A stretch of DNA of 64,000 nt from Halomonas shengliensis (GTDB lineage Bacteria; Pseudomonadota; Gammaproteobacteria; Pseudomonadales; Halomonadaceae), in contig NZ_FNIV01000002.1 in assembly GCF_900104135.1 (NCBI RefSeq), positions 1-64,000 on the forward strand, read 5' to 3'. The position numbers were made by a program, and so were the translations under genes. Each line of letters starts with the position of its first letter. The stretch's first letter is position 1. Under the pieces are notes generated by a model. The model ran no database searches. It was not told the DNA's origin and worked only from the letters and a program-made list of their open reading frames with translations. Below are positions 19,181-27,330 of this stretch, one piece after another.

Positions 19181-20545
19181 ATGCCCGATGCCGCCCCGCT
19201 CTCCGTCAGCGAGCTCAATCGCCACGCCCGCCAGTGCCTCGAGGGGCGCTTCGGCGAGGTGTGGGTGGAGGGCGAGCTCTCGGGGGTGTCGCGGCCGAGC
19301 TCCGGCCACGTCTACTTCACCCTCAAGGATGACAGCGCCCAGCTGCGTGGCGCGCTGTTCCGCCAGCGGGCGCGCTTCGTGGGCGCGCCGATGCGCGACG
19401 GCGACCGGGTCAAGGTGCGCGGGCGGCTGTCGATCTTCGAGCCCCGCGGCGACTACCAGCTGATCGTTGATGCGGTGCAGGCGGCCGGCGTGGGCGAGCT
19501 GCTGGCGGCCTACGAGCGCCTCAAGGCGCGGCTCTCCGCCGAGGGGGTGTTCGCCAACGCCCGTGCCCTACCCTGCCCGCCGCGCCACCTGCTGGTGGTC
19601 ACCTCGCCCAGCGGGGCGGCGATCCGCGACGTGCTGGCGGTACTCGCCGCGCGCTGGCCGCTGACCCAGGTGACGCTGATCCCGGTGCCGGTGCAGGGGC
19701 GCGAGGCGGCGCCGGCGATGATCTCGGCGCTGGGCCTGCTCAACCGCCAGTCGGCGCTGGACCCGGCCCGCGACGCCGTGCTGCTGACCCGCGGCGGCGG
19801 CAGCCTGGAGGACCTGTGGGCCTTCAACGACGAGCACCTGGCCCGGGCCATCTTCCATTCGCGACTGCCGGTGATGTCGGCGGTGGGCCATGAGGTGGAC
19901 GTCACCCTGGCCGACTTCGCCGCCGATGCCCGCGCGCCCACCCCCTCCGCCGCCGCGGAGCGGCTGGTGCCGGACCGCCGCGAGCTCGTCGGGCGCCTGG
20001 CGACCCTGGGCGAGCGCCTGGGCCGCGCCACCCAGGCCCGCCTGGACGGCGAGGGCCAGCGGCTGGACCACCTGCGCGCCCGGCTGCGCCACCCCGGCGA
20101 GGGGCTGGCGCGACAGCGCCAGGCCCTCGCGCAGCAACAAGGACGGCTGCGGCGCGCCATGCGGCTACGCCTGGCGGAGGAGCGCCGTCGCCAGGCGCAG
20201 CTGGCCCGCCGCCTGCTGGCGCATCCGCCCGAGCGCCAGCTGGCCCAGGCCGAGCAGCGACTGCAGGCGGTGCGGCGACGCCTGGCCACCGCCGCGCCGC
20301 GGGAGCTCTCCCGGCATCGCGAGCGGCTGGCCGGGGTGGTACGCGAACTCCAGGCGGTCAGCCCGCTGGCGGTGTTGGGCCGCGGCTATGCGATCCTCGA
20401 GGACCGCGATGGCCGGGTGGTACGCCGCGCGGCGGACACCGCCCCCGGCGAGCGGCTGGCCGCGCGCCTCGGCGAGGGTCGCCTGACCCTCGAGGTGCTG
20501 GAGCGCGACAACACACCGCAGGACGAGCCCTCATCGACTCAATAG
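19181..20545 (+). CDS. xseA: Exodeoxyribonuclease VII large subunit
   Basis: Large subunit of the single-strand-specific exonuclease VII used in mismatch repair and clearance of ssDNA. The 454-aa protein has an N-terminal OB-fold (VWVEGELSGVSRPSSGHVYFTL), the catalytic domain with LLVVTSPSGAAIRDVL, the TRGGGSLEDLWAFNDE motif and MSAVGHEVDVTLADFAADAR, and a long Arg-rich coiled coil (about 270-400) followed by the SPLAVLGRGYAI element that binds XseB. It is divergent from guaBA, an arrangement also seen in other gammaproteobacteria. The start at 19181 gives the normal family N-terminus; its ribosome site is weak. xseB is not in the window. Confidence 0.97.
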   Translation: MPDAAPLSVSELNRHARQCLEGRFGEVWVEGELSGVSRPSSGHVYFTLKDDSAQLRGALFRQRARFVGAPMRDGDRVKVRGRLSIFEPRGDYQLIVDAVQAAGVGELLAAYERLKARLSAEGVFANARALPCPPRHLLVVTSPSGAAIRDVLAVLAARWPLTQVTLIPVPVQGREAAPAMISALGLLNRQSALDPARDAVLLTRGGGSLEDLWAFNDEHLARAIFHSRLPVMSAVGHEVDVTLADFAADARAPTPSAAAERLVPDRRELVGRLATLGERLGRATQARLDGEGQRLDHLRARLRHPGEGLARQRQALAQQQGRLRRAMRLRLAEERRRQAQLARRLLAHPPERQLAQAEQRLQAVRRRLATAAPRELSRHRERLAGVVRELQAVSPLAVLGRGYAILEDRDGRVVRRAADTAPGERLAARLGEGRLTLEVLERDNTPQDEPSSTQ

Positions 20546-20578
20546 ATTATGGAATATGGTTATCCCATAAAAACCTAT
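20542..20578. promoter_or_regulatory. OxyR-like element upstream of the peroxiredoxin gene
   Basis: ATAG at 20542-20545 and CTAT at 20575-20578 lie exactly 37 bp end to end, the spacing of the outer half-sites of the OxyR consensus (four tetramers separated by 7 bp). The two inner tetramers do not match. The segment also holds TATGG-N5-CCATA. The xseA stop codon overlaps its left end. A peroxide-control role is plausible for this gene, but the match is partial. Confidence 0.3.
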
Positions 20579-20706
20579 CCATGCTGGAGTCGCTAAGCTT
20601 AGTCACAACGAATCTTGACGCGCTCGGCCAGATGCCGTTTCGTCGTCTGTCTCAACCGCCCCCGCCGCCGGCGAGGGCCCATCACCACGCAACAGGGAGT
20701 ATCCCC

Positions 20707-21363
20707 ATGTCTCTGCGCATCAACGACGTCGTACCGGACTTCGAAGCCGACACCAGCCAGGGCCCCATCCGCTTCCACGAGTGGCTCGACGGCCAGTGGG
20801 CGATCCTGTTCTCCCACCCCAAGGACTTCACCCCGGTGTGCACCACCGAGTTCGGTGCGGTGGCCAAGCTCGGCGAGGAGTGGAAGAAGCGCAACACCAA
20901 GGTGATCGGCGTCTCGGTAGATGGCGTGGAGGAGCACAAGGGCTGGATCCAGGACATCGCCAGCTACGCCAGCTGCGACGTCGGCTTCCCGATCATCGCC
21001 GACGAGGACCTCAAGGTCGCCAAACTGTTCGACATGCTGCCGGCCGACGCCTACCTGCCGGACGGCCGCACCCCGGCGGACAGCGCCACCGTGCGCTCGG
21101 TGTTCATCATCGGCCCGGACAAGCAGCTCAAGCTCTCCATGACCTACCCGATGAACGTCGGCCGCAACTTCGCCGAGGTACTACGCGCGCTGGACGCCCT
21201 GCAGACCGCCAACGGCGAGAACGTCGCCACCCCGGCGGACTGGACCGTCGGCCAGGACGTGATCATCCCCACCAGCGTCTCCGACGAGGACGCCAAGGCG
21301 AAGTACGGCGAGTTCGAGACCGTCTTCCCCTACCTGCGTCGCGCCAAGCTGCCGCAGAAGTAA
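20707..21363 (+). CDS. 1-Cys peroxiredoxin (Prx6 type)
   Basis: Thiol peroxidase that reduces peroxides. The 218-aa product has the peroxidatic motif HPKDFTPVCTTE with His37 and Cys45, the conserved Arg in the ATVRSVFIIGP segment, and the long C-terminal arm (ATPADWTVGQDVIIPTSVSD) that marks the Prx6 group; there is no conserved resolving Cys in the C-terminal arm. The ATG at 20707 has AGGGAG upstream; an in-frame start at 20581 adds a non-homologous tail. The upstream gap has an OxyR-like element and a Rho-independent terminator follows, so it appears to be a single-gene unit. Confidence 0.93.
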   Translation: MSLRINDVVPDFEADTSQGPIRFHEWLDGQWAILFSHPKDFTPVCTTEFGAVAKLGEEWKKRNTKVIGVSVDGVEEHKGWIQDIASYASCDVGFPIIADEDLKVAKLFDMLPADAYLPDGRTPADSATVRSVFIIGPDKQLKLSMTYPMNVGRNFAEVLRALDALQTANGENVATPADWTVGQDVIIPTSVSDEDAKAKYGEFETVFPYLRRAKLPQK

Positions 21364-21389
21364 GCGACCCGGCATTCGCCATCGCCTCC

Positions 21390-21420
21390 GACCCCTGCCC
21401 TTCGGCAGGGGTCTTGCGTT
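21390..21420 (+). terminator. Rho-independent terminator of the peroxiredoxin gene
   Basis: GACCCCTGCC-CTTC-GGCAGGGGTC, a perfect 10-bp stem with tetraloop, is followed by TTGCGTT. It lies between the convergent peroxiredoxin and glrR genes and could stop both. Confidence 0.75.
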
Positions 21421-21429
21421 GGGCGGGCG

Positions 21430-22845
<1,416 letters not shown>

Positions 22846-22858
22846 GGAGTGGCCTCCC

Positions 22859-23434
22859 TCAGGGTTCGGACTGCTGTCGCAGGTTGATGCTGCGCTCGAT
22901 GGCGGTGAGCGCCTCGAGCTTCTTCTCCAGCGCCGCCTTCTCCTCGGCCAGCTCGGCCTCGCGCGCCTCGTGACGGGCCACCGCCGCGCGGCTCTCGGCC
23001 AGGCGTGCGGCCCGGGCGCGCCGCCCCTCCAGCTCGTTGAGCCAGTAGCGCAGCAGCGGCTGCAGGGCGACCGGCGCGGTGGCGAGGTCGGCCTTGTAGA
23101 GCTCCGAGGCGCGTTCCCACTGGGACTCGCTGCCCCAGGCGAGGGCCACCGCCCGGGCGAGGCGCCGCTGCGGCAGCGACCCCTCCAGGCGGCCCAGTAC
23201 GTCATCGCGCCAGGCGCGATCGCCGCGCTGGGAGGCCAGCCCGAAGGCCACCCACTCCGGCAGCAGGCAGTGGTCGTCGACGAAGTCCGGCAGTTCGGCA
23301 CGGCAGCCGCCGGCCGCACCCTCGGCGGCCGAACGGTTGGTGGGCAACTCGAAGGGCATCCGAGGCAGCGCCTCGCAGCCGGCGAGCCAGGTCGCCGCCA
23401 GGCAGACCAGCAGGGGGCGAAGGCGAAGGGTCAT
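22859..23434 (-). CDS. qseG: Outer-membrane lipoprotein QseG-like
   Basis: A 191-aa lipoprotein: signal peptide MTLRLRPLLVCLAATWLAGC with lipobox LAGC, then a helical domain (AELPDFVDDHCLLPEWVAF) and a C-terminal charged coiled coil rich in Glu, Arg and Ala. In E. coli QseG sits between glrK and glrR and binds the GlrK sensor in the periplasm. Here it occupies the same position, 4 bp after the glrK stop and 13 bp before glrR. AAGGAA lies 8 bases before the ATG at 23434; a start six codons upstream is possible. The sequence is only loosely like E. coli QseG, so the symbol rests on synteny and lipoprotein form. Confidence 0.75.
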   Translation of the reverse strand: MTLRLRPLLVCLAATWLAGCEALPRMPFELPTNRSAAEGAAGGCRAELPDFVDDHCLLPEWVAFGLASQRGDRAWRDDVLGRLEGSLPQRRLARAVALAWGSESQWERASELYKADLATAPVALQPLLRYWLNELEGRRARAARLAESRAAVARHEAREAELAEEKAALEKKLEALTAIERSINLRQQSEP

Positions 23435-23438
23435 GGCA

Positions 23439-24983
23439 TCAGTTCCTTGCATGGGCGTCCGCCTCCAGGGCGGACTCACTGTTGTCGTGCGCCGGCGACG
23501 GCGTGGCGGCCGGCAGCGTCAACCGGAAGCACACCGCCAGGCGCGGGTCATCCACCAGCGCCAGCTCGCCGCCTTGGAGGCGCGCGCAGTCGGCGGCCAC
23601 CGAGAGGCCGATCCCCGAGCCCTTGAGCGGCCCCTTGCGACGGGTCTGCCCCTGGTAGAAGGCCTCGAACAGCCGCGGGCGGTCGGCCTCGGCGATGGGC
23701 TCGCCGCTGTTGGCCACCTCCAGCTCCAGGCGGTCGCGGCGGCGCCGGGCACGGATGACCAGCTCGCCGCCATCGGCGCCATAGGCCAGCGCGTTGGAGA
23801 CCAGGTTGTCCAGCAGGCGCATGGTGGCGGTGCGGTCCAGGGCCCACATCACGGGCCCATCGAAGCACTCGACCCGCATCCCCTTGTGGGAGAGCGCCAG
23901 GCGGTGCTTGGCCAGCACCTCCCGCACCAGGGTGGCCAGGTCGTGGCGGGCGATCTCCGCCCGGCGGCTGTGCTGGAGCAGGTTGTAGTCGAGCAGCTGC
24001 TCGATCAGCCGCTGCAGCTCGCGGCCGCTGCCGTCGATCAGCTCGAGGATCTCGAGCTGGCGCGGGGTGAGCTCGCCGGCCACGCCGTCGGCGAGCAATG
24101 CCGAGCCCTCGCGCACGCTGGCCAGCGGGGTCTTGAGCTCGTGGGACATGTGGCGCAGGAACTGCTGCTTCTCGGCCTCCAGCTCGTCGAGTCGCGACGC
24201 CAGCCAGCGCAGGCGCTCATCCAGCTGGACCAGCTCCGCCGGCCCCTGGACGGGCCGCGGAGGCTCGCTGCGGCTGCCGCTGCCGATGCGCAGGATGCGC
24301 CGCTCCAGCTGGCGCACCGGGCGGATGATCAGCCACGAGAAGAGCAGCATCAGCACCAGGCTGGCGGAGACCAGGGCGCCGGTCTGCCACCACAGCCGCC
24401 CCTGCACGCCCTGGGCACTCTCGCGGATCGAGTCGATGCGGGTGTCGATGCGCCGGTTGGTGGCCTGGCGGATCGCCTCGGTGCGCTGGGCGAACACCGG
24501 GAAGTCGGCGAGCCGCGCCTCGAACGCCTCCAGCGGTAGCCCGGGCAGCTCCGCCAGCTCGTCGAGCTGCCGCGAGAGCGCCGCCACGTCGGGGTCATCG
24601 GGGAGCAGGCGGCGCTGCAGCGCCAGCAGCTCGCGATACTCCGCCAGCCGCTCGGCGTAGATCTCCAGCAGGCTCTGCTGCTCGAGCACGGCGTACTGGC
24701 GGGCGCTGCGCTCCATCTCCAGGGCCAGGGCCCCCAGGGTGCGGGCGCGACGGGTCTCCTCCACCGCCTGGCGGGCACTGACGTCGGCCAGCCGTGAGAG
24801 CTCGGAGAGCGCCTGGGCGGCCTGGAACATCAGCACGGCCAGGGGCAACATCACGGTCAAGAACGCGATCAGCACGAGTTGCAACAGGGAACGGGGGCGC
24901 CAGCGGCGCACGGCGCGGGTGGTCATGTCCAGCGATCTTCGCAGCGGGCCGATGGGCGGGGCGGTGGATGGGGCTGCCATCAT
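23439..24983 (-). CDS. glrK: Sensor histidine kinase GlrK
   Basis: Inner-membrane sensor kinase of the GlrK-GlrR system, up to 514 aa. Membrane segments at about 32-54 and 201-220 enclose a periplasmic helical sensor domain; then come a HAMP region, the H-box with His281 (HMSHELKTPLASV), the N-box (LLDNLVSNALAYG) and G-boxes (GSGIGLSVAADC). Two starts are possible: ATG at 24983 with AAGG six bases before it (used here), or ATG at 24926 just before the first membrane segment. It heads glrK-qseG-glrR. The 777 bp upstream carry a sigma-54-type small RNA locus ending in a strong terminator 70 bp before this start, so glrK probably has its own weak promoter after it. Confidence 0.93.
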   Translation of the reverse strand: MMAAPSTAPPIGPLRRSLDMTTRAVRRWRPRSLLQLVLIAFLTVMLPLAVLMFQAAQALSELSRLADVSARQAVEETRRARTLGALALEMERSARQYAVLEQQSLLEIYAERLAEYRELLALQRRLLPDDPDVAALSRQLDELAELPGLPLEAFEARLADFPVFAQRTEAIRQATNRRIDTRIDSIRESAQGVQGRLWWQTGALVSASLVLMLLFSWLIIRPVRQLERRILRIGSGSRSEPPRPVQGPAELVQLDERLRWLASRLDELEAEKQQFLRHMSHELKTPLASVREGSALLADGVAGELTPRQLEILELIDGSGRELQRLIEQLLDYNLLQHSRRAEIARHDLATLVREVLAKHRLALSHKGMRVECFDGPVMWALDRTATMRLLDNLVSNALAYGADGGELVIRARRRRDRLELEVANSGEPIAEADRPRLFEAFYQGQTRRKGPLKGSGIGLSVAADCARLQGGELALVDDPRLAVCFRLTLPAATPSPAHDNSESALEADAHARN

Positions 24984-25052
24984 GTCGAACCTTCAGGATA
25001 CCAGAGTTTGCTAAGGGGCCCCGGCCTCCGCTCCCGGCCCGGACCGGCGTCG

Positions 25053-25078
25053 AAAAAAAGGGCCGGCAGAGCCGGCCC
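25053..25078 (-). terminator. Rho-independent terminator of the small RNA locus
   Basis: On the reverse strand GGGCCGGC-TCT-GCCGGCCC is followed at once by seven T. This is the strongest intrinsic terminator in the window, and it lies 70 bp upstream of glrK with no protein gene before it. Confidence 0.9.
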
Positions 25079-25512
25079 AAGTACGCAGGGAACTGAAGGG
25101 TCTGGAAACGTCGACGCCGATCGGCCTGGTCCGTCCGGCGACTTCCCTTCCAGGCGGGCCGGGGAGGGCCCTCGAAGCCATGAGGCCACCCTGTGCCACC
25201 AGGGGCGGGTCGTCTCATGCGGCCGATGCGCCAGGCGCATCGCCCTGCTTCGTCGGTGGCGGCGTCGCCCGCTTGGGGCGCCGCCGCGCGATTCGATCCC
25301 CCGTGAGGGGGAGAGGCATCCATGCCAGGGCATCCTTGCCCCTTGGGGTACGCGTCCCTGAGCGTGTCGGTACCCGTCTCATCGCAACCTAAGTCACACA
25401 TCGCTAGGAGCAGACGCTGATCGCCGGGGGAGCGAGGCACAGGGCAGTGTGGTTCCGCCCCCTCGGCGATCGAAAGCGGCTCGAGCCGTAATGAACCGCT
25501 TCCGTTTGCTCA
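25053..25512 (-). ncRNA. Candidate GlrR/sigma-54-controlled structured small RNA (glmY-like position)
   Basis: About 460 nt on the reverse strand, bounded by a sigma-54 promoter and a Rho-independent terminator, with no convincing protein frame. The predicted transcript folds locally into many hairpins: 25474-25501 (with palindrome CGGCTCGAGCCG), 25419-25471 (8-bp stem plus G/C extension), 25346-25375 (GGGTAC/GTACCC), 25297-25312 (6 bp, tetraloop GTGA), 25258-25285 (7 bp), 25225-25241 (GATGCGCC/GGCGCATC), and the terminator. The place, directly upstream of glrK and on its strand, and the promoter type are those of glmY in Enterobacterales, the small RNA that indirectly activates glmS. It is longer than glmY (about 180 nt), and primary sequence similarity cannot be judged here. 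It is not tmRNA, RNase P RNA or 6S RNA by motif. Existence is inferred with fair confidence; identity is open. Confidence 0.65.
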
Positions 25513-25521
25513 CCCAGAACA

Positions 25522-25539
25522 TTGCGATCCGCGTGCCAA
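25522..25539 (-). promoter_or_regulatory. Sigma-54 promoter (-24/-12)
   Basis: The reverse strand reads TTGGCACGCGGATCGCAA. The GG (25537-25536) and GC (25525-25524) elements are separated by 10 bp as required, and TGGCACG is a perfect -24 element; the -12 element is TCGCA against TTGCA. Transcription should start near 25512. The AT-rich stretch just upstream (25547-25580) could bind IHF. Confidence 0.75.
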
Positions 25540-25635
25540 AATCTGGATTTCGTATAAATATCAGTTAGATAAAAATATCCAGCGGAGGCGAACGACGATC
25601 TCGAGGGAAGAAGGGGCAGGACATCGGGGCGTTTC

Positions 25636-25718
25636 TGTCGCCATATGGCAACGCCGAATGGAGGCGGGGCAATAACCCCTTTAATGTCATAGGGTTATGA
25701 CGTCGCCTATCGGCGACG
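25636..25718. promoter_or_regulatory. Candidate GlrR upstream activating sites
   Basis: Three matches to the TGTC-N10-GACA pattern known for GlrR of E. coli lie 120-210 bp upstream of the predicted start: TGTC-N10-AACG (25636-25653), TGTC-N10-GACG (25685-25702) and CGTC-N10-GACG (25701-25718). None is perfect. An inverted repeat ATAACCC/GGGTTAT (25672-25678, 25692-25698) overlaps the second. Distance and number suit an NtrC-class enhancer. Confidence 0.5.
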
Positions 25719-25741
25719 CCGCCACACAGGGTGGCGTCGCC
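25712..25741 (-). terminator. Hairpin behind argA
   Basis: GGCGACGCC (25712-25720) pairs with GGCGTCGCC (25733-25741), 20 bp behind the argA stop. No T-run follows. It partly overlaps the third candidate GlrR site, so the same bases may serve as either. Confidence 0.4.
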
Positions 25742-25760
25742 AGGCGACAGCTCGCCGCTC

Positions 25761-27074
25761 TCAGCCCAGTGCCTTGACCAGCACCTTGGACTTGCGGGCG
25801 TGGTTGTAGGTGTCGCGGCGCAGCGGCGGCAGCGCCTGGAGGTCGGCCAGGCGGAAGCCGTGCTCGAAGAACCAGTGGGTGGTGTGGGTGGTCAGGGCGA
25901 ACAGCGCCACCAGCCCCAGGCGCCGCGCCCGGCGCTCGATCTCGGCGAGCAGCAGCTCGCCCCGGGCGCCGCCGCGGTAGTCGTCGTGGACCGCCACGCA
26001 GGCCAGCTCGCCCATGGCGGCATCGTCGAAGCGGTGCAGGGCCGCACAGCCGATGATCATGCCGTCGCGCTCGATCACCACGTAGTCGTCGATCTCGTGC
26101 TCCAGGCGCTCCCGGGAGCGCGGCACCAGCATGCCGCGCCGCTCCAGCGGCTCGAGCAGCTCGAGCAGGCCGCCGATATCACGCAGCTCCGCCGGGCGCA
26201 GCTGTTCGTAGCGGTGCCGGGTGATCATGGTGCCCACGCCGTCGCGGGTGAAGAGCTCGCCCAGCAGGGCGTCGTGGTCGTGCCAGCTGAGCAGGTGGGT
26301 GCGTGCCACGCCATGGCGCGCCGCCCGGCAGGCGGCCCCCAGGTGACGGGCCAGCTCGCTGCCGGCGGGCGCCTGGTCGAGTAGCGGCAGGGCCTCGTCC
26401 GGGGTCAGCTGGCGCTGCAGCTGACCGCTGGCGTCGAACAGGCCGCTGGCCTCGCCGAGCAGGATCAGCTTGTCGGCGGAAAGCGCCATGGCGGCGTGCT
26501 GGGCCACGTCGGAGGCATCCAGGTCGAACACCTCGCCGGTGCTGGAGAAGCCCAGCGGCGGCAGCACCACCAGCGAGCCCTTCTCCAGCAGACCCTCGAT
26601 GGCGGTGGCACGCACCCGGCGCACCTCGCCGCTGCGGTCGAAGTCGACCCCCTCGCGCACCCCCAGCGGCTTGGCCATCACCAGGTTGCCGGAGACCGCG
26701 GTGAGCTCGACGCCATGCATGGGGGTGTTGGGCAGCCCCAGCGAGAAGCGTGCCTCCAGCCACAGCCGCTGCTGGGCGGCGACCCGCTCGATGCAGGCCA
26801 TCACCTCGCCGTCGGCGACCCAGCGCCCCTGGTGCTGCCCCGGGGAGACCCCCGCCGCCTCCAGCGCCTGCTGCACCTGGGGCCGGATGCCGAACACCAC
26901 CACCAGCCGCACGCCGAGGGTGTGCAGCAGCGCCAGGTCCTGGATCAGCTGCTCGCCGCGCCCACGGGCCATCGCCTCGCCCTCGATCAGGATGACGAAG
27001 GTGCGTCCGCGATGGGCATTGATGTAGGGCGAGGAGTTGCGAAACCAGTCGACGAAGGGGAAGCGTGTATCCAA
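25761..27074 (-). CDS. argA: N-acetylglutamate synthase
   Basis: Acetylates glutamate with acetyl-CoA, the first step of arginine synthesis. The 437-aa protein is of the classical ArgA type: an N-terminal amino-acid-kinase-like domain that binds arginine (from RNSSPYINAHRGRTFVILIE to about 290) and a C-terminal GNAT acetyltransferase domain (IIGCAALHRFDDAAMGELAC, VHDDYRGGARGELLL). No ATG lies before the conserved N-terminal motif, so the start is read as TTG at 27074, preceded by GGAGAG. An extended -10 promoter lies about 48 bp upstream. Feedback inhibition by arginine is expected from the family. Confidence 0.95.
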   Translation of the reverse strand: MDTRFPFVDWFRNSSPYINAHRGRTFVILIEGEAMARGRGEQLIQDLALLHTLGVRLVVVFGIRPQVQQALEAAGVSPGQHQGRWVADGEVMACIERVAAQQRLWLEARFSLGLPNTPMHGVELTAVSGNLVMAKPLGVREGVDFDRSGEVRRVRATAIEGLLEKGSLVVLPPLGFSSTGEVFDLDASDVAQHAAMALSADKLILLGEASGLFDASGQLQRQLTPDEALPLLDQAPAGSELARHLGAACRAARHGVARTHLLSWHDHDALLGELFTRDGVGTMITRHRYEQLRPAELRDIGGLLELLEPLERRGMLVPRSRERLEHEIDDYVVIERDGMIIGCAALHRFDDAAMGELACVAVHDDYRGGARGELLLAEIERRARRLGLVALFALTTHTTHWFFEHGFRLADLQALPPLRRDTYNHARKSKVLVKALG

Positions 27075-27121
27075 GGGCCGCTCTCCGGCAGCGGGTGAAC
27101 GAAAGGCGCTGGGGCGCCACG

Positions 27122-27130
27122 ACTATAGCA
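27122..27130 (-). promoter_or_regulatory. argA promoter, extended -10
   Basis: On the reverse strand TGC-TATAGT is an extended -10 element (TATAGT at 27122-27127) directly after the pit terminator. No good -35 is seen 17 bp before it, which an extended -10 can tolerate. Confidence 0.5.
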
Positions 27131-27138
27131 GAGCAACG

Positions 27139-27170
27139 AAAACGGCGGCACCACTGCCGTGGTACCGCCG
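27139..27170 (-). terminator. Rho-independent terminator of the DUF47-pit operon
   Basis: A 12-bp stem with one G-T pair (27143-27154 with 27159-27170, loop TGCC) is followed on the reverse strand by TTTTCGTT. It lies 160 bp behind the pit stop and just upstream of the argA promoter. Confidence 0.8.
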
Positions 27171-27330
27171 ATCAGCAAGATTTCCCCACTGAAGGAAGCT
27201 CGATTTACGTCGCGAGCGACGTCAGGCTGGCCGCCGCCGCAGCGCAGCCGCCGGAGTGTAGCCCGCTACATGAGGACGGCGAGCAGCGCCGGCGGCCAGG
27301 ATGTCGAGCGCAGCAGTAAATCGTTTTCCT
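27171..27330. other. Gap with two perfect palindromes behind pit
   Basis: No gene is seen. The 160 bp hold ACGTCGC-GA-GCGACGT (27207-27222) and TGTAGC-CC-GCTACA (27257-27270), both in the predicted 3' untranslated part of the pit transcript. Their role is unknown. Confidence 0.4.

Noticed and set aside
22846..23319. In-frame N-terminal extension of glrR through qseG
   Set aside because: The extension is Arg- and Pro-rich with no family similarity, while qseG in the overlapping frame has a signal peptide and lipobox; GTG at 22845 has a good ribosome site.
24595..25440. Long open frame on the reverse strand through the small RNA locus and into glrK
   Set aside because: It reads through the Rho-independent terminator and then overlaps glrK in another frame; its composition (runs of Arg, Pro, Gly) is that of a GC-rich shadow frame, and it has no recognisable domain.
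25001..25540. tmRNA, RNase P RNA, 6S RNA or CrcZ-type RNA in the glrK upstream gap
   Set aside because: No tRNA-like ends, no RNase P core sequence, no long central bubble of 6S, and no repeated AACAACAA-type motifs of CrcZ.
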